DNA of 64,000 nt from CAZMVY01 sp964617875. Lineage in GTDB: Bacteria; Planctomycetota; Phycisphaerae; UBA1845; PWPN01. The translations under genes were made by a program, and so were the position numbers. Positions 35,292 to 46,200 of this stretch are shown here, piece after piece (the stretch's first letter is position 1; each line of letters begins with the position of its first letter). The stretch lies in NCBI GenBank assembly GCA_964617875.1, contig CAZUAI010000006.1, forward strand, positions 1-64,000, read 5' to 3'. Below the pieces are notes generated by a model, which saw only the letters and a list, made by a program, of their open reading frames with translations, had not been told where the DNA came from and made no database searches.

Positions 35292-36596
35292 GTGTTCTGC
35301 AATCAATGTGAACAAACGGCGGGCGGGCACGGGTGCGAGGACATCGGCGTGTGCGGCAAAGACGCCGACATGCATTCGCTCCAGGAGATCCTGCTGTACG
35401 GCGTGAAGGGCATGGCGGCGTACGCGCACCACGCGCGGCGGCTCGGCGTCACGGATGAAAGCATCAATGCCTTCATCGAAGACGCGCTGTTCGCCACCGT
35501 CACGAACGTGAACTTCGATATCCCCAGCCTGCTCGAACTCGTGCTGGAGTGCGGACGGAAGAACCTCCGCGTCATGGAGATGCTCGACGAGGGGCACGTC
35601 AAGCGGTTCGGCGCTCCGTCGCCGGTGACGGTCTACGAGGGTACCCGGGCGGGGCCCGGCATCCTGGTCACCGGCCACGACATGCTCGACCTCAGCGACC
35701 TGCTTGAGCAGACCGCCGGCACGGGCATCAACGTCTACACCCACGGCGAGATGCTCCCGGCGCACATGTACCCGAACCTGCGGAGGCACCCGCACCTCGC
35801 CGGCCACTACGGCGGCGCGTGGCAGATGCAGGAGGTCGAGTTCGCGAAGTTCAGCGGGCCGGTGCTCGCGACGACGAACTGCATCCTGACCCCGCCCGAC
35901 AGCTACAAGGACCGCGTGTTCACGACGCGCGTGACGGCCCTCCACGGCGGGACGCGGATCCAGGGCAACGACTTCCGGCCGCTGATCGACAAGGCGAAGC
36001 AGTGCAAGCCGCTCGCCGAACAGAAGGTCCGCGAGTCCACCGTCGGCTTCCATCACTCGGTGATCCTGGGGCTGGCGGACAAGATCGTCGCTGCGGTGAA
36101 GGCCGGCAAGCTCAAGCGGTTCTTCGTGATCGGCGGCTGCGATGGCGCCGAGCCCGGCCGCAACTACTTCTCCGAATACGCGAAGCACACGCCGCAGGAC
36201 TCGGTCATTCTCACGCTCGGCTGCGGCAAGTACCGCATTCGCGACTTCGACTACGGCACCATCACGCTCGACGGCGCGGGCCCCGTGCCGCGGCTGCTCG
36301 ACATGGGCCAGTGCAACAACGCGTACGGCGCGATCCAGGTCGCCGCGGCGCTCGCGAAGGCGTTCCACTGCGGCGTGAACGACCTGCCGCTGACGATCGT
36401 CCTGTCGTGGTTCGAGCAGAAGGCCGTCGCCGTGCTGCTGACGCTGCTCGCGCTCGGCGTGAAGGGCATCCGGATCGGTCCGGCGGCGCCGGCGTTCATC
36501 TCGCCGAACGTGCTGCGGATTCTGCAGAAGGAGTACGATCTGAAGCTGATCGGCCGCGATCCGATCGAGGACCTGAAGGACGCGGTCGCGGCGTAG
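35292..36596 (+). CDS. hcp: hybrid-cluster protein (hydroxylamine/NO reductase), short form
   Basis: Hcp is an iron-sulfur protein that reduces hydroxylamine or NO under nitrosative stress. This one has 434 residues, about 110 fewer than the E. coli enzyme. That fits the class lacking the second helical bundle. Cys3, 6, 15 and 21 form the proximal cluster. All hybrid-cluster ligands are present: GHDML, HGEMLPAH, TTNCIL, GGCDGAEPG, LGCGKYR, GQCNNAYG and the EQK pair in SWFEQKA. It starts with GTG, with AAGGAG about 9 nt upstream. It stops one base before the convergent kup stop, with no terminator between. Confidence 0.93.
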   Translation: MFCNQCEQTAGGHGCEDIGVCGKDADMHSLQEILLYGVKGMAAYAHHARRLGVTDESINAFIEDALFATVTNVNFDIPSLLELVLECGRKNLRVMEMLDEGHVKRFGAPSPVTVYEGTRAGPGILVTGHDMLDLSDLLEQTAGTGINVYTHGEMLPAHMYPNLRRHPHLAGHYGGAWQMQEVEFAKFSGPVLATTNCILTPPDSYKDRVFTTRVTALHGGTRIQGNDFRPLIDKAKQCKPLAEQKVRESTVGFHHSVILGLADKIVAAVKAGKLKRFFVIGGCDGAEPGRNYFSEYAKHTPQDSVILTLGCGKYRIRDFDYGTITLDGAGPVPRLLDMGQCNNAYGAIQVAAALAKAFHCGVNDLPLTIVLSWFEQKAVAVLLTLLALGVKGIRIGPAAPAFISPNVLRILQKEYDLKLIGRDPIEDLKDAVAA

Positions 36597-36597
36597 C

Positions 36598-38556
36598 CTA
36601 CAGCTCGATCTGCGTGCCCAGCTCGACGACGCGGTTGGGCGGGATGTCGTAGTACGCCACGGCGGAGATCGCGTTGCGGGACAGCACCGAGAACAGCGTC
36701 TTGCGCCAGTGACGCATGCCGCGTTTCCGGGTGATGATGAGGGTCTCGCGGCCGAGGTAGAAGCTCGCCTGCGCGGGATCGACCTTCAGCTCGATCTCCT
36801 GCTCGCGGCAGCAGCGGAAGATGTCGCGCACGCTCGGCGTCTGCATGAAGCCGTAGAAAGCCTGGACCTGATAGAAGCCCTGGCCGAGGTCGCGCACCTC
36901 GACGCGCTTGTGCTCGGGCACCTGCGGCACCTCGGACGTCGCGACCGAAAGCAGGATGACCCGCTCGTGCAGCACCTTGTTGTGCTTGAAGTGGTGCATC
37001 AGCACGACCGGCGTGCCGCCCGGGCGCGACGTCATGAAGACGGCGGTCCCGGGGACGCGAAGGGGCCGTTGGCCGCGCGACAGGCCCTCGAGAAACGTCT
37101 CCAGCGGCACGATCACGCGCCCCAGCGACTGCGCCAGGATCGTGCGGCCGCGCTTCCAGGTCGCCATCACGGTGAAGACGGCCGCCCCCATCACGAGCGG
37201 AAACCAGCCGCCGTGGCCGACCTTCGTGACGTTCGACGCGAGGAACGTCAGGTCCACGGCGAGGAACACCGCCGTCAGCCCGAGCGCCCGCCACAGCGGC
37301 CACTTCCACCGCCGGCGCATGACGACGAACAGCAGGAGCGACGTGATGGTCATCGTCCCCATGACCGACACGCCGTAGGCGGCGGCCAGGTTCGAGGACT
37401 TCCCGAACGCCACGACGAGCCCGCAGCAGGCGATCATGAGGATGGAGTTGATCTCGGGCACGAAGATCTGGCCTTTCGTCCGGCTCGACGTATGGACGAT
37501 GGTCAGCCGGGGCGAGTACCCGAGCTGCACGGCCTGTTGCGCGAGCGAGAACGCGCCGGAAATCAGCGCCTGCGACGCGATCACCGTGGCGACCGTTGCG
37601 ATCACGATCGCGGGATAGCGCATCCATCCGCCGGCCAGCATGTAGAACGGGTTGACCGCCGCCGCTTCGCCGCGGGCCATCACGATCGCGCCCTGCCCGA
37701 AGTAGTTCAGCAGCAGCGACGGGAACACGATCGCATACCAGGCGAACCGGATGGGCCTGCGTCCGAAATGGCCGAGGTCGGCATACAGGGCCTCCGCGCC
37801 TGTCAGGCACAGAACGACCGCGCCGAGCACCAGGAACCCGTGCAGGCCGTGGGCGCGGAAGAACGAGATCGCGTGCAGGGGATTGACCGCCCGGAGCACA
37901 CCGGGCTCGCGAATGATCCACGGCAGCCCCAGCGCGGCGATCGTCAGAAACCACACCAGCATCACCGGGCCGAACAGCGTGCCCACGAAGCCTGTCCCGT
38001 GCTTCTGCACCATGAAAAGCGCGGCCAGGATGATGAGCGTGCAGGGGATGACGAAATGGGAGAGCGCCGGCGTGGTGACCTCAAGCCCCTCCACGGCGCT
38101 GAGCACCGAAATTGCCGGCGTAATCATGCCGTCGGCGAACAGCAATGCGGAGCCCAACAGGCCAAGCGCAATGACCGCTCCACGGCGGGACCAGAGTGTG
38201 GACGGCGCCGCGTCGTGCGGGACGCTCAACGCCATCAGGGCCAGGATGCCCCCTTCTCCATGGTTGTCCGCTCGGATGACGACGCCGATGTACTTGATCA
38301 CTACAACAAGGGCAAGTGACCAGAAGAATAGAGACAGCAAGCCGAGCACATTCCGCGGCGTAACCGCAACACCATGCGTCTCCGAAAAGCACTCCTTTAG
38401 TGCGTACAGCGGCGATGTTCCGATGTCGCCGTATACCACCCCCAAGGCACCCAAGGCCAAGGCGAGCATCGCCGTGCCACGAACGGATGAGGGCGTGCTC
38501 GGCGACAAAGCATGTCCGTCTACGGGCGGCGCCGGTGCCTTCATATCGTTGTTCAT
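36598..38556 (-). CDS. kup: low-affinity potassium uptake protein (KUP family)
   Basis: Kup imports K+ with H+. The 652-residue protein has the family N-terminal block GALGVVYGDIGTSPLYALKE, about 12 membrane helices in the first 430 residues, and a C-terminal cytoplasmic domain (about 200 residues) ending NRVVELGTQIEL. ATG 38556 was chosen over a TTG at 38598. It converges on hcp. Nothing ties it to potassium regulation genes in the window. Confidence 0.93.
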   Translation of the reverse strand: MNNDMKAPAPPVDGHALSPSTPSSVRGTAMLALALGALGVVYGDIGTSPLYALKECFSETHGVAVTPRNVLGLLSLFFWSLALVVVIKYIGVVIRADNHGEGGILALMALSVPHDAAPSTLWSRRGAVIALGLLGSALLFADGMITPAISVLSAVEGLEVTTPALSHFVIPCTLIILAALFMVQKHGTGFVGTLFGPVMLVWFLTIAALGLPWIIREPGVLRAVNPLHAISFFRAHGLHGFLVLGAVVLCLTGAEALYADLGHFGRRPIRFAWYAIVFPSLLLNYFGQGAIVMARGEAAAVNPFYMLAGGWMRYPAIVIATVATVIASQALISGAFSLAQQAVQLGYSPRLTIVHTSSRTKGQIFVPEINSILMIACCGLVVAFGKSSNLAAAYGVSVMGTMTITSLLLFVVMRRRWKWPLWRALGLTAVFLAVDLTFLASNVTKVGHGGWFPLVMGAAVFTVMATWKRGRTILAQSLGRVIVPLETFLEGLSRGQRPLRVPGTAVFMTSRPGGTPVVLMHHFKHNKVLHERVILLSVATSEVPQVPEHKRVEVRDLGQGFYQVQAFYGFMQTPSVRDIFRCCREQEIELKVDPAQASFYLGRETLIITRKRGMRHWRKTLFSVLSRNAISAVAYYDIPPNRVVELGTQIEL

Positions 38557-38858
38557 GGGACGTTTCGGCCGAACAGCCCCTGAATCCCCGGGGGCCAATT
38601 AAGGCAATCCTGTAGACGACCTGCGAGCGAAATTCAAGGGCGTACATCGGCATCCTGCGGACGGTGGGCGAATGAAACACCCTTCGGCCGGGGCGTGCGG
38701 CCGGATCATGAGGCCGATATCTCGACGAGGGGCGATGGGCTAAATCCCGCATGCACGGCTTTTTTCGCGCGCCCCCCCCGACTTGAATCCGATAGCGATA
38801 CTGATTTGCCGGTCGAGTGGTTTGAGAACTGGCGGATAATGGAGCGGATATCAGTACT

Positions 38859-40220
38859 ATGAACGACTGGCTCGACGCGGAGAAACGGATCGAACGTGCC
38901 CAGCAGCTTTTTGAGCTGCGGCGCTGGACGGAAGCCCTGACCGAGCTGGACGCGGCGATTGAGATCAACCCGAACCAGGCCGCCTGGCATGCGAACCGGG
39001 GGGCCGTCCTGGACCAGCTCAACCGATACCACGAGGCCATCGACGCCTACCGCCAGGCGCTCGAACTCGAGCCCGAGGATCGTGACATCCGCTCGGCGAT
39101 GGGGATCGACCTTGTCCGGATCGGCCGCAACGAAGAAGCGATCGAGGTGTTCGACAGGCTGGCCCGAATGGCCCCGGACTACGAGCCGGCCTTCTGCCAC
39201 CGCGTGGCGATCTACGGGCGGATCGGCGAACACGAGAAGGCGGAGGAGATGTTCTACCTCGCGCAGCAGGTGTCCGACGAGTGCCCGCACGCATTTGCCC
39301 ACATGGGCGAGTCGCTCTACGACCGCGGCGACTACAACCGGGCGATCTACTGCTGGACGCAGACGCTGCGGCTCGACCCGCACTACCCGCACGCCAAGCA
39401 GCGGATCGCCGACGCCTACCGGCGGCAGGGCGATCTGGAGAGCGCCCGCCAGTACTACCTCGCGCAATACCGCGACGACCCCGGCAACGTGGAGCTGATC
39501 TGCGATCTCGGCGAGCTGCTCGTTCAGCTCAACGACCTCGAAGGCGCGATGGTCAAGTTCCGTCAGGCGGTCGAACTCGATCCGCAGAACGTGCGCGGCC
39601 ACGCGTGCCTGGGGCGCGTCGCGATGTCGCGCCGCCGGTACGCGGAAGCGACGGCCGCGCTGGAGGCCGCCGCCGCCATCAACGAACGGTACGCCGGCGT
39701 CCGGCTGAACCTGGGCCAGGCCCTGCTGTGCCAGGGGCGTTATGCGGAGGCCCGGAACTGCCTGACGCTCGCCCTCGCGCAGGACCCGAACGACGCGCTG
39801 GCCCTGATGACGCTGGGCAACTGCCTGCTCGAACTCGGCCAGCCGGAGGATGCCGCGCGGCTGTTCGAGCGACTGACTGCGCTCCGCCCCGACGATCCCG
39901 CGCCGCACCACAATCTCGGCGTGTGTTGCCTGCTCGAGGACCGCATCGAGGACGGCATCGCGCATTGCGAGCGCGCCCTGGAGATCGAGCCGGGGTATGT
40001 GACCGCCATGCACAAGCTGGCGCTGGCCTACGTGCAGATCGGGCGGTGGGCCGACGCCCGCGAGATGATCCGCCGCGGACTGGCGGCGAATCCGAAGCAC
40101 AGCGCGTTCCACGCGATGCGCAAGCGCCTGCCGTGGTACTACCTGCGGCACCTCGTCACGCGATTGTTCGGCACGCTTCATCGGCGCGCCGCCGCCCCGC
40201 AACCCGTTCCGGCGGCGTAG
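38859..40220 (+). CDS. tetratricopeptide-repeat protein
   Basis: This 453-residue soluble protein is almost entirely TPR units (for example WHANRGAVLDQLNRYHEAIDAYRQ..., PHHNLGVCCLLEDRIEDGIAHCERAL..., with AL...P spacing of 34 residues). I count about eleven. No signal peptide or catalytic domain is seen; the C-terminus ends in a short basic tail. It probably binds partner proteins. The gap before it (38599-38858) has no clear gene. Confidence 0.85.
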   Translation: MNDWLDAEKRIERAQQLFELRRWTEALTELDAAIEINPNQAAWHANRGAVLDQLNRYHEAIDAYRQALELEPEDRDIRSAMGIDLVRIGRNEEAIEVFDRLARMAPDYEPAFCHRVAIYGRIGEHEKAEEMFYLAQQVSDECPHAFAHMGESLYDRGDYNRAIYCWTQTLRLDPHYPHAKQRIADAYRRQGDLESARQYYLAQYRDDPGNVELICDLGELLVQLNDLEGAMVKFRQAVELDPQNVRGHACLGRVAMSRRRYAEATAALEAAAAINERYAGVRLNLGQALLCQGRYAEARNCLTLALAQDPNDALALMTLGNCLLELGQPEDAARLFERLTALRPDDPAPHHNLGVCCLLEDRIEDGIAHCERALEIEPGYVTAMHKLALAYVQIGRWADAREMIRRGLAANPKHSAFHAMRKRLPWYYLRHLVTRLFGTLHRRAAAPQPVPAA

Positions 40221-40237
40221 ACCCGGTGCTTTGTGGT

Positions 40238-40282
40238 GCAGGCTTCCAGCCTGCTGTCGGATGCAGGCAAGATGCCTGCATC
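40238..40282. repeat. paired palindromes of the GCAGGC class
   Basis: GCAGGCTTCCAGCCTGC (40238-40254) and GATGCAGGCA-aga-TGCCTGCATC (40260-40282, perfect 10-bp arms) lie head to tail in the gap before hslU. Similar palindromes lie at 28448 and 62874. Confidence 0.6.
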
Positions 40283-40354
40283 ACAAGCAGTCCGCTCAAC
40301 ACGAAACGGCAGAAGGCCGCCTTCTCGCTCGTTCGCTTTTCCGCTTTCCCACCG

Positions 40355-40383
40355 TTGCGGCCGGCAGCGCGGGACGCTACATT
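40355..40383 (+). promoter_or_regulatory. predicted leaderless promoter of hslU
   Basis: TTGCGG (40355-40360), 17 nt, TACATT (40378-40383); +1 at 40390, one base before the ATG at 40391. Upstream CTTTTCCGCTTTCC is shared with the nadD and GH2 promoters. Confidence 0.6.
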
Positions 40384-40390
40384 CACGTCC

Positions 40391-41734
40391 ATGCCGGAAC
40401 TGACGCCGCGACAGATCGTGGAGGCACTCGACAAGTACATCATCGGGCAGGATGATGCGAAGCGCGCCGTGGCCATCGCCGTCCGGAACCGCTGGCGGCG
40501 CCAGCAGCTCCCCGAGGGCCTCCGCGAGGATGTCGGGCCGAAGAACATCATCATGATGGGGCCGACCGGCGTCGGGAAGACGGAGATCGCGCGGCGGCTG
40601 GCGGCGCTGGTCAACGCCCCGTTCATCAAGGTCGAGGCGACGAAGTACACGGAGGTCGGCTACCACGGACGGGACGTCGAGAGCATGGTCCGCGACCTGC
40701 TCGACCTGGCGATTCACATGGTCCGTGCCGAGCAGACGGAGGTCGTCCGGGCCGAAGCGGAGCGTCAAACCGAGGAGCGGCTGCTCGACGCCATCGTCCC
40801 GGGCGGCGGAATCGACCGGAAGGAAAGCGCCGACGAAGGCGAGGCGGCCCAGCGTCGCCACCGGACGCGGGAGAAGTTCCGGGCGAAGCTGCAGGCCGGC
40901 GAACTGGACGACAGCCCGATCGACCTCGTCGTCGAGGACCGCCCGATGCCGCCGGGCCTCTTCGCCACGGTCGGCGTGGACCAGCTCGATCCGGAGCTGC
41001 AGAGCTTCTTCGAGCGGCTCGTCCCGAAGGAACCAAAGAGCCGCCGGGCCCCCGTCCGCGAGGCCCGAAAGATCATCTTTCAGCAGGAGTGCGACCGGCT
41101 CATCGACCGCGAGAAAGTGACGGAGATGGCCATCCGCCGTACGGAGAACAGCGGCATCGTCTTCGTGGACGAGATCGACAAGATCGCCGGTCCGCAGTCG
41201 CTGCACGGCCCCGACGTCTCGCGCCAGGGCGTTCAGCGCGACCTGCTGCCGATCGTCGAGGGCTGCACGGTCAGCACGCGGCACGGGCCGGTCCGCACGG
41301 ACCACATCCTGTTCATCGCCGCGGGGGCGTTTCACGGGAGCAAGCCGTCGGACCTGATGCCCGAGCTGCAGGGGCGCTTTCCGATCCGCGTCGAGCTGAG
41401 CGACCTGACGAAGGACGACTTTGTCCGCATCCTGACCGAGCCCGAGAACGCCCTGACGAAGCAGCAGGTCGCACTGCTCGGCACGGAGGGCGTGGCCGTG
41501 ATGTTCGCGCCGGACGCGATCGACGCGATGGCCGACATCGCGCACCAGGTGAACCACCGCTCGCAGAACATCGGCGCCCGCCGTCTCTACACGATCATGG
41601 AGAAGGTGGTGGAGGACATTTCGTTCAACGCGCCGGACAAGGCCGGCCAGAAGATCACCATCGACGCCGCTTACGTCCGCAACCGCCTGGCGGACATCTG
41701 CAGGGACGAGGACCTGAGCAGGTTCATCCTGTAG
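40391..41734 (+). CDS. hslU: ATP-dependent protease ATPase subunit HslU
   Basis: HslU (ClpY) is the AAA+ unfoldase of the HslUV protease. The 447-residue protein has the N-terminal TPRQIVEALDKYIIGQDDAKRAVAIA, Walker A GPTGVGKT (residues 57-64), the pore motif GYHGRD (GYVG type), the I-domain with long charged helices, Walker B VFVDEIDKI, the second-region GRFPIRVEL, and a C-terminus ending LSRFIL that docks into HslV. No hslV is adjacent: a TPR gene is upstream and an efflux operon lies convergently downstream. The 41735-41939 gap shows no gene. Confidence 0.95.
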   Translation: MPELTPRQIVEALDKYIIGQDDAKRAVAIAVRNRWRRQQLPEGLREDVGPKNIIMMGPTGVGKTEIARRLAALVNAPFIKVEATKYTEVGYHGRDVESMVRDLLDLAIHMVRAEQTEVVRAEAERQTEERLLDAIVPGGGIDRKESADEGEAAQRRHRTREKFRAKLQAGELDDSPIDLVVEDRPMPPGLFATVGVDQLDPELQSFFERLVPKEPKSRRAPVREARKIIFQQECDRLIDREKVTEMAIRRTENSGIVFVDEIDKIAGPQSLHGPDVSRQGVQRDLLPIVEGCTVSTRHGPVRTDHILFIAAGAFHGSKPSDLMPELQGRFPIRVELSDLTKDDFVRILTEPENALTKQQVALLGTEGVAVMFAPDAIDAMADIAHQVNHRSQNIGARRLYTIMEKVVEDISFNAPDKAGQKITIDAAYVRNRLADICRDEDLSRFIL

Positions 41735-41939
41735 AACCGACGAGACAGGGGCGGATGGCGAAAGGCGACCGCTCCCGCGGCGCGGCGCACACGACCCGTC
41801 GGAGGCGAGTGCCCGTCGCCCGCAGGCGACGATCATGGGGGGCGCTCAAGGCCCTGTCTGATCCGGTCGCCGTGTACACCCGCTTTCGGGGTCCGGCAAA
41901 GCCCCTTCGCGTGTGTCCGCCCGTTTCGGCCGAGGCGGA

Positions 41940-43274
41940 TCAGCCCCCGGCCGACTTCGCCGTCGTGGTCGTCGGCGCGGTTTCGCCGCCGGTCTCGATC
42001 GTGACAATGCAGGGGCAGCCTTCCGGCAAGCCGTAGCCGCCCTGGACCGCGACCAGATCGCCCGGCGACAGCCCCTTCGTAATCTGAACGCGCTCGCGGG
42101 TCTGCACACCCACGGCGACTTCGGTCTCGTACGCCTTGCTGTCCCTTACGACGGTGACGACCGGCGTTCCGTCGCGATCGGCGATTGCGGCGATGGGGAT
42201 GACCAGCGCGTCCGGAACGGCCGGAAGCCACACGCGAACCTGGCACGCGAGGCCCGGGCGCAGATCGCCGGTGTCGTTGGCCACGGAAGCGAAGGCCTCC
42301 ACGTTGCCGGTCTGCAGATCCGCCTGCTTGCTGAGGCGGCTGACGGTGCCCTTGAACACCCGGCCCGGCAAGGCCGTGGCGCGAACGTCTACGGATGCCC
42401 CGGCCCGCACACGGGACAGATGGGCGGCAGGAATCTGGACGCGGGCGAAGAGCGTGGACAGATCGGCGAGGGTTCCGAGCTTCGTGAGCGGATCGATGGA
42501 CATTCCCTGCCGTGCGAAGAGTTCCGTGACCACCCCGTCGAAGGGGCTCGTCAACCGGTGAAGCTGTACCGTCAGGTCGGCCGACGCGAGGTCCGCCCGG
42601 ACGGCGGCCAGCTTGGCCTCGGCTTCCGCGATCTCCTCGGGTCGGGTGCCGGCCTCCAGCAACCTGAGCCGGGCGGCGAAGGCGGCGGATTCCGCCTCGG
42701 CCGCCTGGAGTTCGGCCTTCACGCGCTCGAACTGCACGTCCGCCATTTCCTGCTTCTCGTGCAGGGCCTTCATCGCGTCGATCTTCAGCCGCATGGCCTG
42801 GGTCACCGTCTCGGCCTTGCGGGCGTCCTGTCGGGCCGCCTCGATCTCTTCGGGCCGCGGCCCCCGTTTCAGACGGGCCAGAACCGACTGGGCCTCCTCG
42901 ACCGCCGCACGGGCCTTGGCCCGCTGGGCTTCGGCGATTCTGTCATCGAGCCGGAGGATCTCCTCCGTCTTGTGAACCGCCTGGCCCTCGACCACGGAAA
43001 CGGTCCGCACCTGCCCGGCCACCTGGGCGGTCAGGATGGCGACCCGCTCGGGTATCGCCTCCAATACCCCGACCAGATCGATCGAGGGCTGCAGGGTCTC
43101 GACCGTGGCCGCGGCCGCGCGAACGGGCACCGGGGTTGCCGACGCGGCCTCTTCCGCCGATCCCTCCGTTTGCTTCTGCTTGCAGCCGGCAAGGCCGCCG
43201 ATCATGACGGCCAGAAGCAGACTCAGGAGGCGAACGCCGACCTGGCGAAACGACGACTTCACGTGCTCATTCAT
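41940..43274 (-). CDS. efflux RND transporter periplasmic adaptor (membrane-fusion lipoprotein)
   Basis: This 444-residue adaptor links the RND pump to the outer-membrane channel. It begins with a lipoprotein signal ending GGLAGC. Half-lipoyl motifs (VSVVEGQAV and LTSPFDGVVTEL) flank a long coiled-coil hairpin (residues 120-230, Ala/Glu/Arg-rich with two RPEEI repeats). A beta-barrel and membrane-proximal domain follow. It overlaps the RND gene by ATGA and is the last gene of the export operon. Confidence 0.9.
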   Translation of the reverse strand: MNEHVKSSFRQVGVRLLSLLLAVMIGGLAGCKQKQTEGSAEEAASATPVPVRAAAATVETLQPSIDLVGVLEAIPERVAILTAQVAGQVRTVSVVEGQAVHKTEEILRLDDRIAEAQRAKARAAVEEAQSVLARLKRGPRPEEIEAARQDARKAETVTQAMRLKIDAMKALHEKQEMADVQFERVKAELQAAEAESAAFAARLRLLEAGTRPEEIAEAEAKLAAVRADLASADLTVQLHRLTSPFDGVVTELFARQGMSIDPLTKLGTLADLSTLFARVQIPAAHLSRVRAGASVDVRATALPGRVFKGTVSRLSKQADLQTGNVEAFASVANDTGDLRPGLACQVRVWLPAVPDALVIPIAAIADRDGTPVVTVVRDSKAYETEVAVGVQTRERVQITKGLSPGDLVAVQGGYGLPEGCPCIVTIETGGETAPTTTTAKSAGG

Positions 43275-46200
43275 TGCTTGCTCCAGGGCATTCCACTGCG
43301 GGGTTCCGCATGGGCGGCCGCCACCGACATGCCGGCGGCGGCCGGCGATCCGGCCCGCCCGAACAGCCTCGTGGCGATGTAGTAGAACACGGGCGTGGCG
43401 ACCAACGAAAGGGCCAACGATATACACAACGCGCCGATGACGCCGACGGCGAGCGGTTGAAGCATCTGGGCTCCCGTGCCCACGCCATACGCCAACGGCA
43501 ACAGACCCAGGAATGTGGTCATCGAAGTCATGAGAACCGGCCGGAGGCGGCGCCGCCCCGACTGCACAAGGGCTTCGGAAAGCGGCAGGCCGCGCGCCCT
43601 GAGATGCTCGACGAAGTCCAGCATCAGGATTCCGTTCTTGGCGACGATGCCGACCCCGATGATCGCTCCGAGGAACGACACGATATTGAAGGAGATGCCG
43701 GTGATCCACAGGGCCGCGGTGACGCCCGAGAGAGCGAGAACCGCTCCGGCCACGATCGCCAGGGGCTGAATGATGGAGCGGAACTCGAGGAGCAATACCG
43801 CATACACGAGCAGGACCGCCACGATGAGCACGATGGTCAGGTTCCGGAAGGACTCCTGCTGCTGCTGGTACAGGCCCCCGTATTCGATGGAGGCGTCGGA
43901 TGGAAGCTTCAGTGTCTCGGCCAGCCGGGCCCTGATCGCCGCCACGCCGCTGCCGAGATCCCGACCGGCAAAGCGGGCCGAGACCGCCGTGCACTGCCGC
44001 AGGTCTTCGCGGCGCATTTCGAGCAGCCCGGGGTGGTGGCTGACATCCGCCACATCGCCCAGCGTCACGCGCGCGCCGTTGGGCGACCGGATCGGAAGAA
44101 GGCTGATCGCCGCTTCGCGGTCCTGGCCCTCGCGTGCGAGCAGGACCCGAATGCCCAGCGTGCGGTCGCCCTGCAGTGCGTAGGAAGAGACCGTGCCCAG
44201 CAGTCCGGTTTCGATCGCGGCGCCGATCTGATCCACCGTGAGGCCCGCGCGGGCCGCTTCTTCGTTACGAACCCGGAAGCTCAGTGACGGACCGGCGACC
44301 ACCAGTCCGTTGTTGACATCGACGATGCCCGGGATCTTTTCGATGGTCTCCGCGATCTCGGCCGCTTTCTGTTTCACGAGGGCGGTATTGGTCGAGAATA
44401 TCTTGATCTCGATCGGCTTGGGCGACCAGGTCAGGTCACCGATCAGGTCGCTGAGCACGCCGGGGAACTCTGTGTGGAGCGCCGGCTCGGCCGCCTGGAT
44501 CTTCCCGCGAAGCTCGTCGATCACCTCTTCCGTGCTGCGTTTCCGGTCCGGCCGCAGCTTCACCAGGAAGTCCCCGGTGTTCGGCTCGGCGATCGCCAGG
44601 GCCAGACGGGCACCCGTGCGCCGCGAGAAGCTCTCGACCTCGGGGGCGCCGGCAAGGATCTGCTCCACGTGACGCAGCATCCGGTCGGTTTCGGAGAGGC
44701 TTGTTCCCGGCCGGGAGAAGTAGTCCAGCACGAACGCCCCCTCGTCCTGTTTCGGCAGGAAATCGGTTTCGACCTGGAAGTACAGGGCGATTCCGCCGGC
44801 AATGACCAGGACGATCACCGCAATCGAGACGCCCGGATGACGGAGCGCGCGGCGGACGGTCCATTCGTACCCGCCAATCAGCCTCCGGAGGATGGGCCCT
44901 CCCTGTTCGAGTTCGTCCTGCGTGGGACCGGAACGGGGTCGAATCAGCAGCGCCGCCAGCGTGGGCGTCAGCGTGACGGCGAGCAGGAGCGACCCGAGCA
45001 GCGAGATCACCATGGTCATGGCGAGCGCCCGGAAGAACACGCCCGGCACGCCGTCCAGATAGGCCAGCGGGATGAAGACCACGACGGGGGTAAGCGTGCT
45101 GCCGATGAGCGGCAGGCCGAGTTCATGAATGGCGACACGGACGGCCTGGCGTGGCGGAATGCCTGCGCAGATCTTCGCATGGATGGTCTCCACGACGACG
45201 ATGGCGTCGTCGATGACCAGCCCGACCGCCGCGGCAATGCCGCCCAGGGTCATGAGGTTGAAGCTCATCCGGAAGATCCGCATGCCCACCAGGGCCATCA
45301 GGATCGTCACGGGAATGGCCAGGGCGGTCACCACGGTCGTCGCGGTGTTCCGAAGGAACAGGTACAGCACGATGATCGAGAGCGCCAGGCCGAAGATGAT
45401 GCTCTCCCAGACGCTGCCGACGGCCTCCCGGACGAAGAGCGACTGATCGTAGAAGAAGGCCATCCGCATGTCCGGCGGCAGATCACGCTTCAGCGCCCGC
45501 ATTTCGTCCTTCAGGGCGTCGGCGATGGCCACGGTGTTGCCGTCGGGCTGGCTGCGGATGTTCAGCAGGACGGCGGCCACGCCGTCGGCCGTGACGATGT
45601 TGAACTGGGGAGCCGCCCCGGCCCGAACGGTGGCAACGTCGCGGACGCGAACCGGCGACGCTCCCGCCGACGTGACGACGACATCGCCGATCTCCTCCGG
45701 CGTACTGACCCGGCCATCGACCAGTGTCAGGTAGAGCTGATGCTTCTCTTCGTGCAACCCGGCCGCGGTGAACTTGTTGGTCCTGGCCAGCGCGTCGCTG
45801 ACCTGCTCCAGGCTGAGGTGGTAGGCCTCCAGCCGCGCGGGGTCCACAACCACGTGGTATTCGGGCTCACGGCCTCCCACCAGATCCACGCGTGCCACGC
45901 CCCGGATTCGCAGGAAGCGCGGCTTGATCTGGTAGCGCGCCGCCTCCCACAAGTCCGTGATGCTTCGGGTCTTGCTCGTGAGACTGATGCCGATGATCGG
46001 AAACGCCGAGAACGTCAGGCGATGCACCGTGGTTTCGGCGGTTGCCGGCAAGGTGCTGCGGATCTGGGACAGGCGGCTCAACACATACAACTCCGCCTGG
46101 ATCATGTCGGTTCGCCAGGTGAAGAACACGTTGACTTCGGCGGAGCCGCGTCCGGTCGAGGATCGGATGTTGACCGCGCCGGGGATGTCCTTCATGGCCT

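Noticed and set aside
34218..36368. 716-codon minus-strand frame crossing the tRNA and hcp
   Set aside because: It runs antisense through hcp and through the tRNA gene, so it is a chance open frame.
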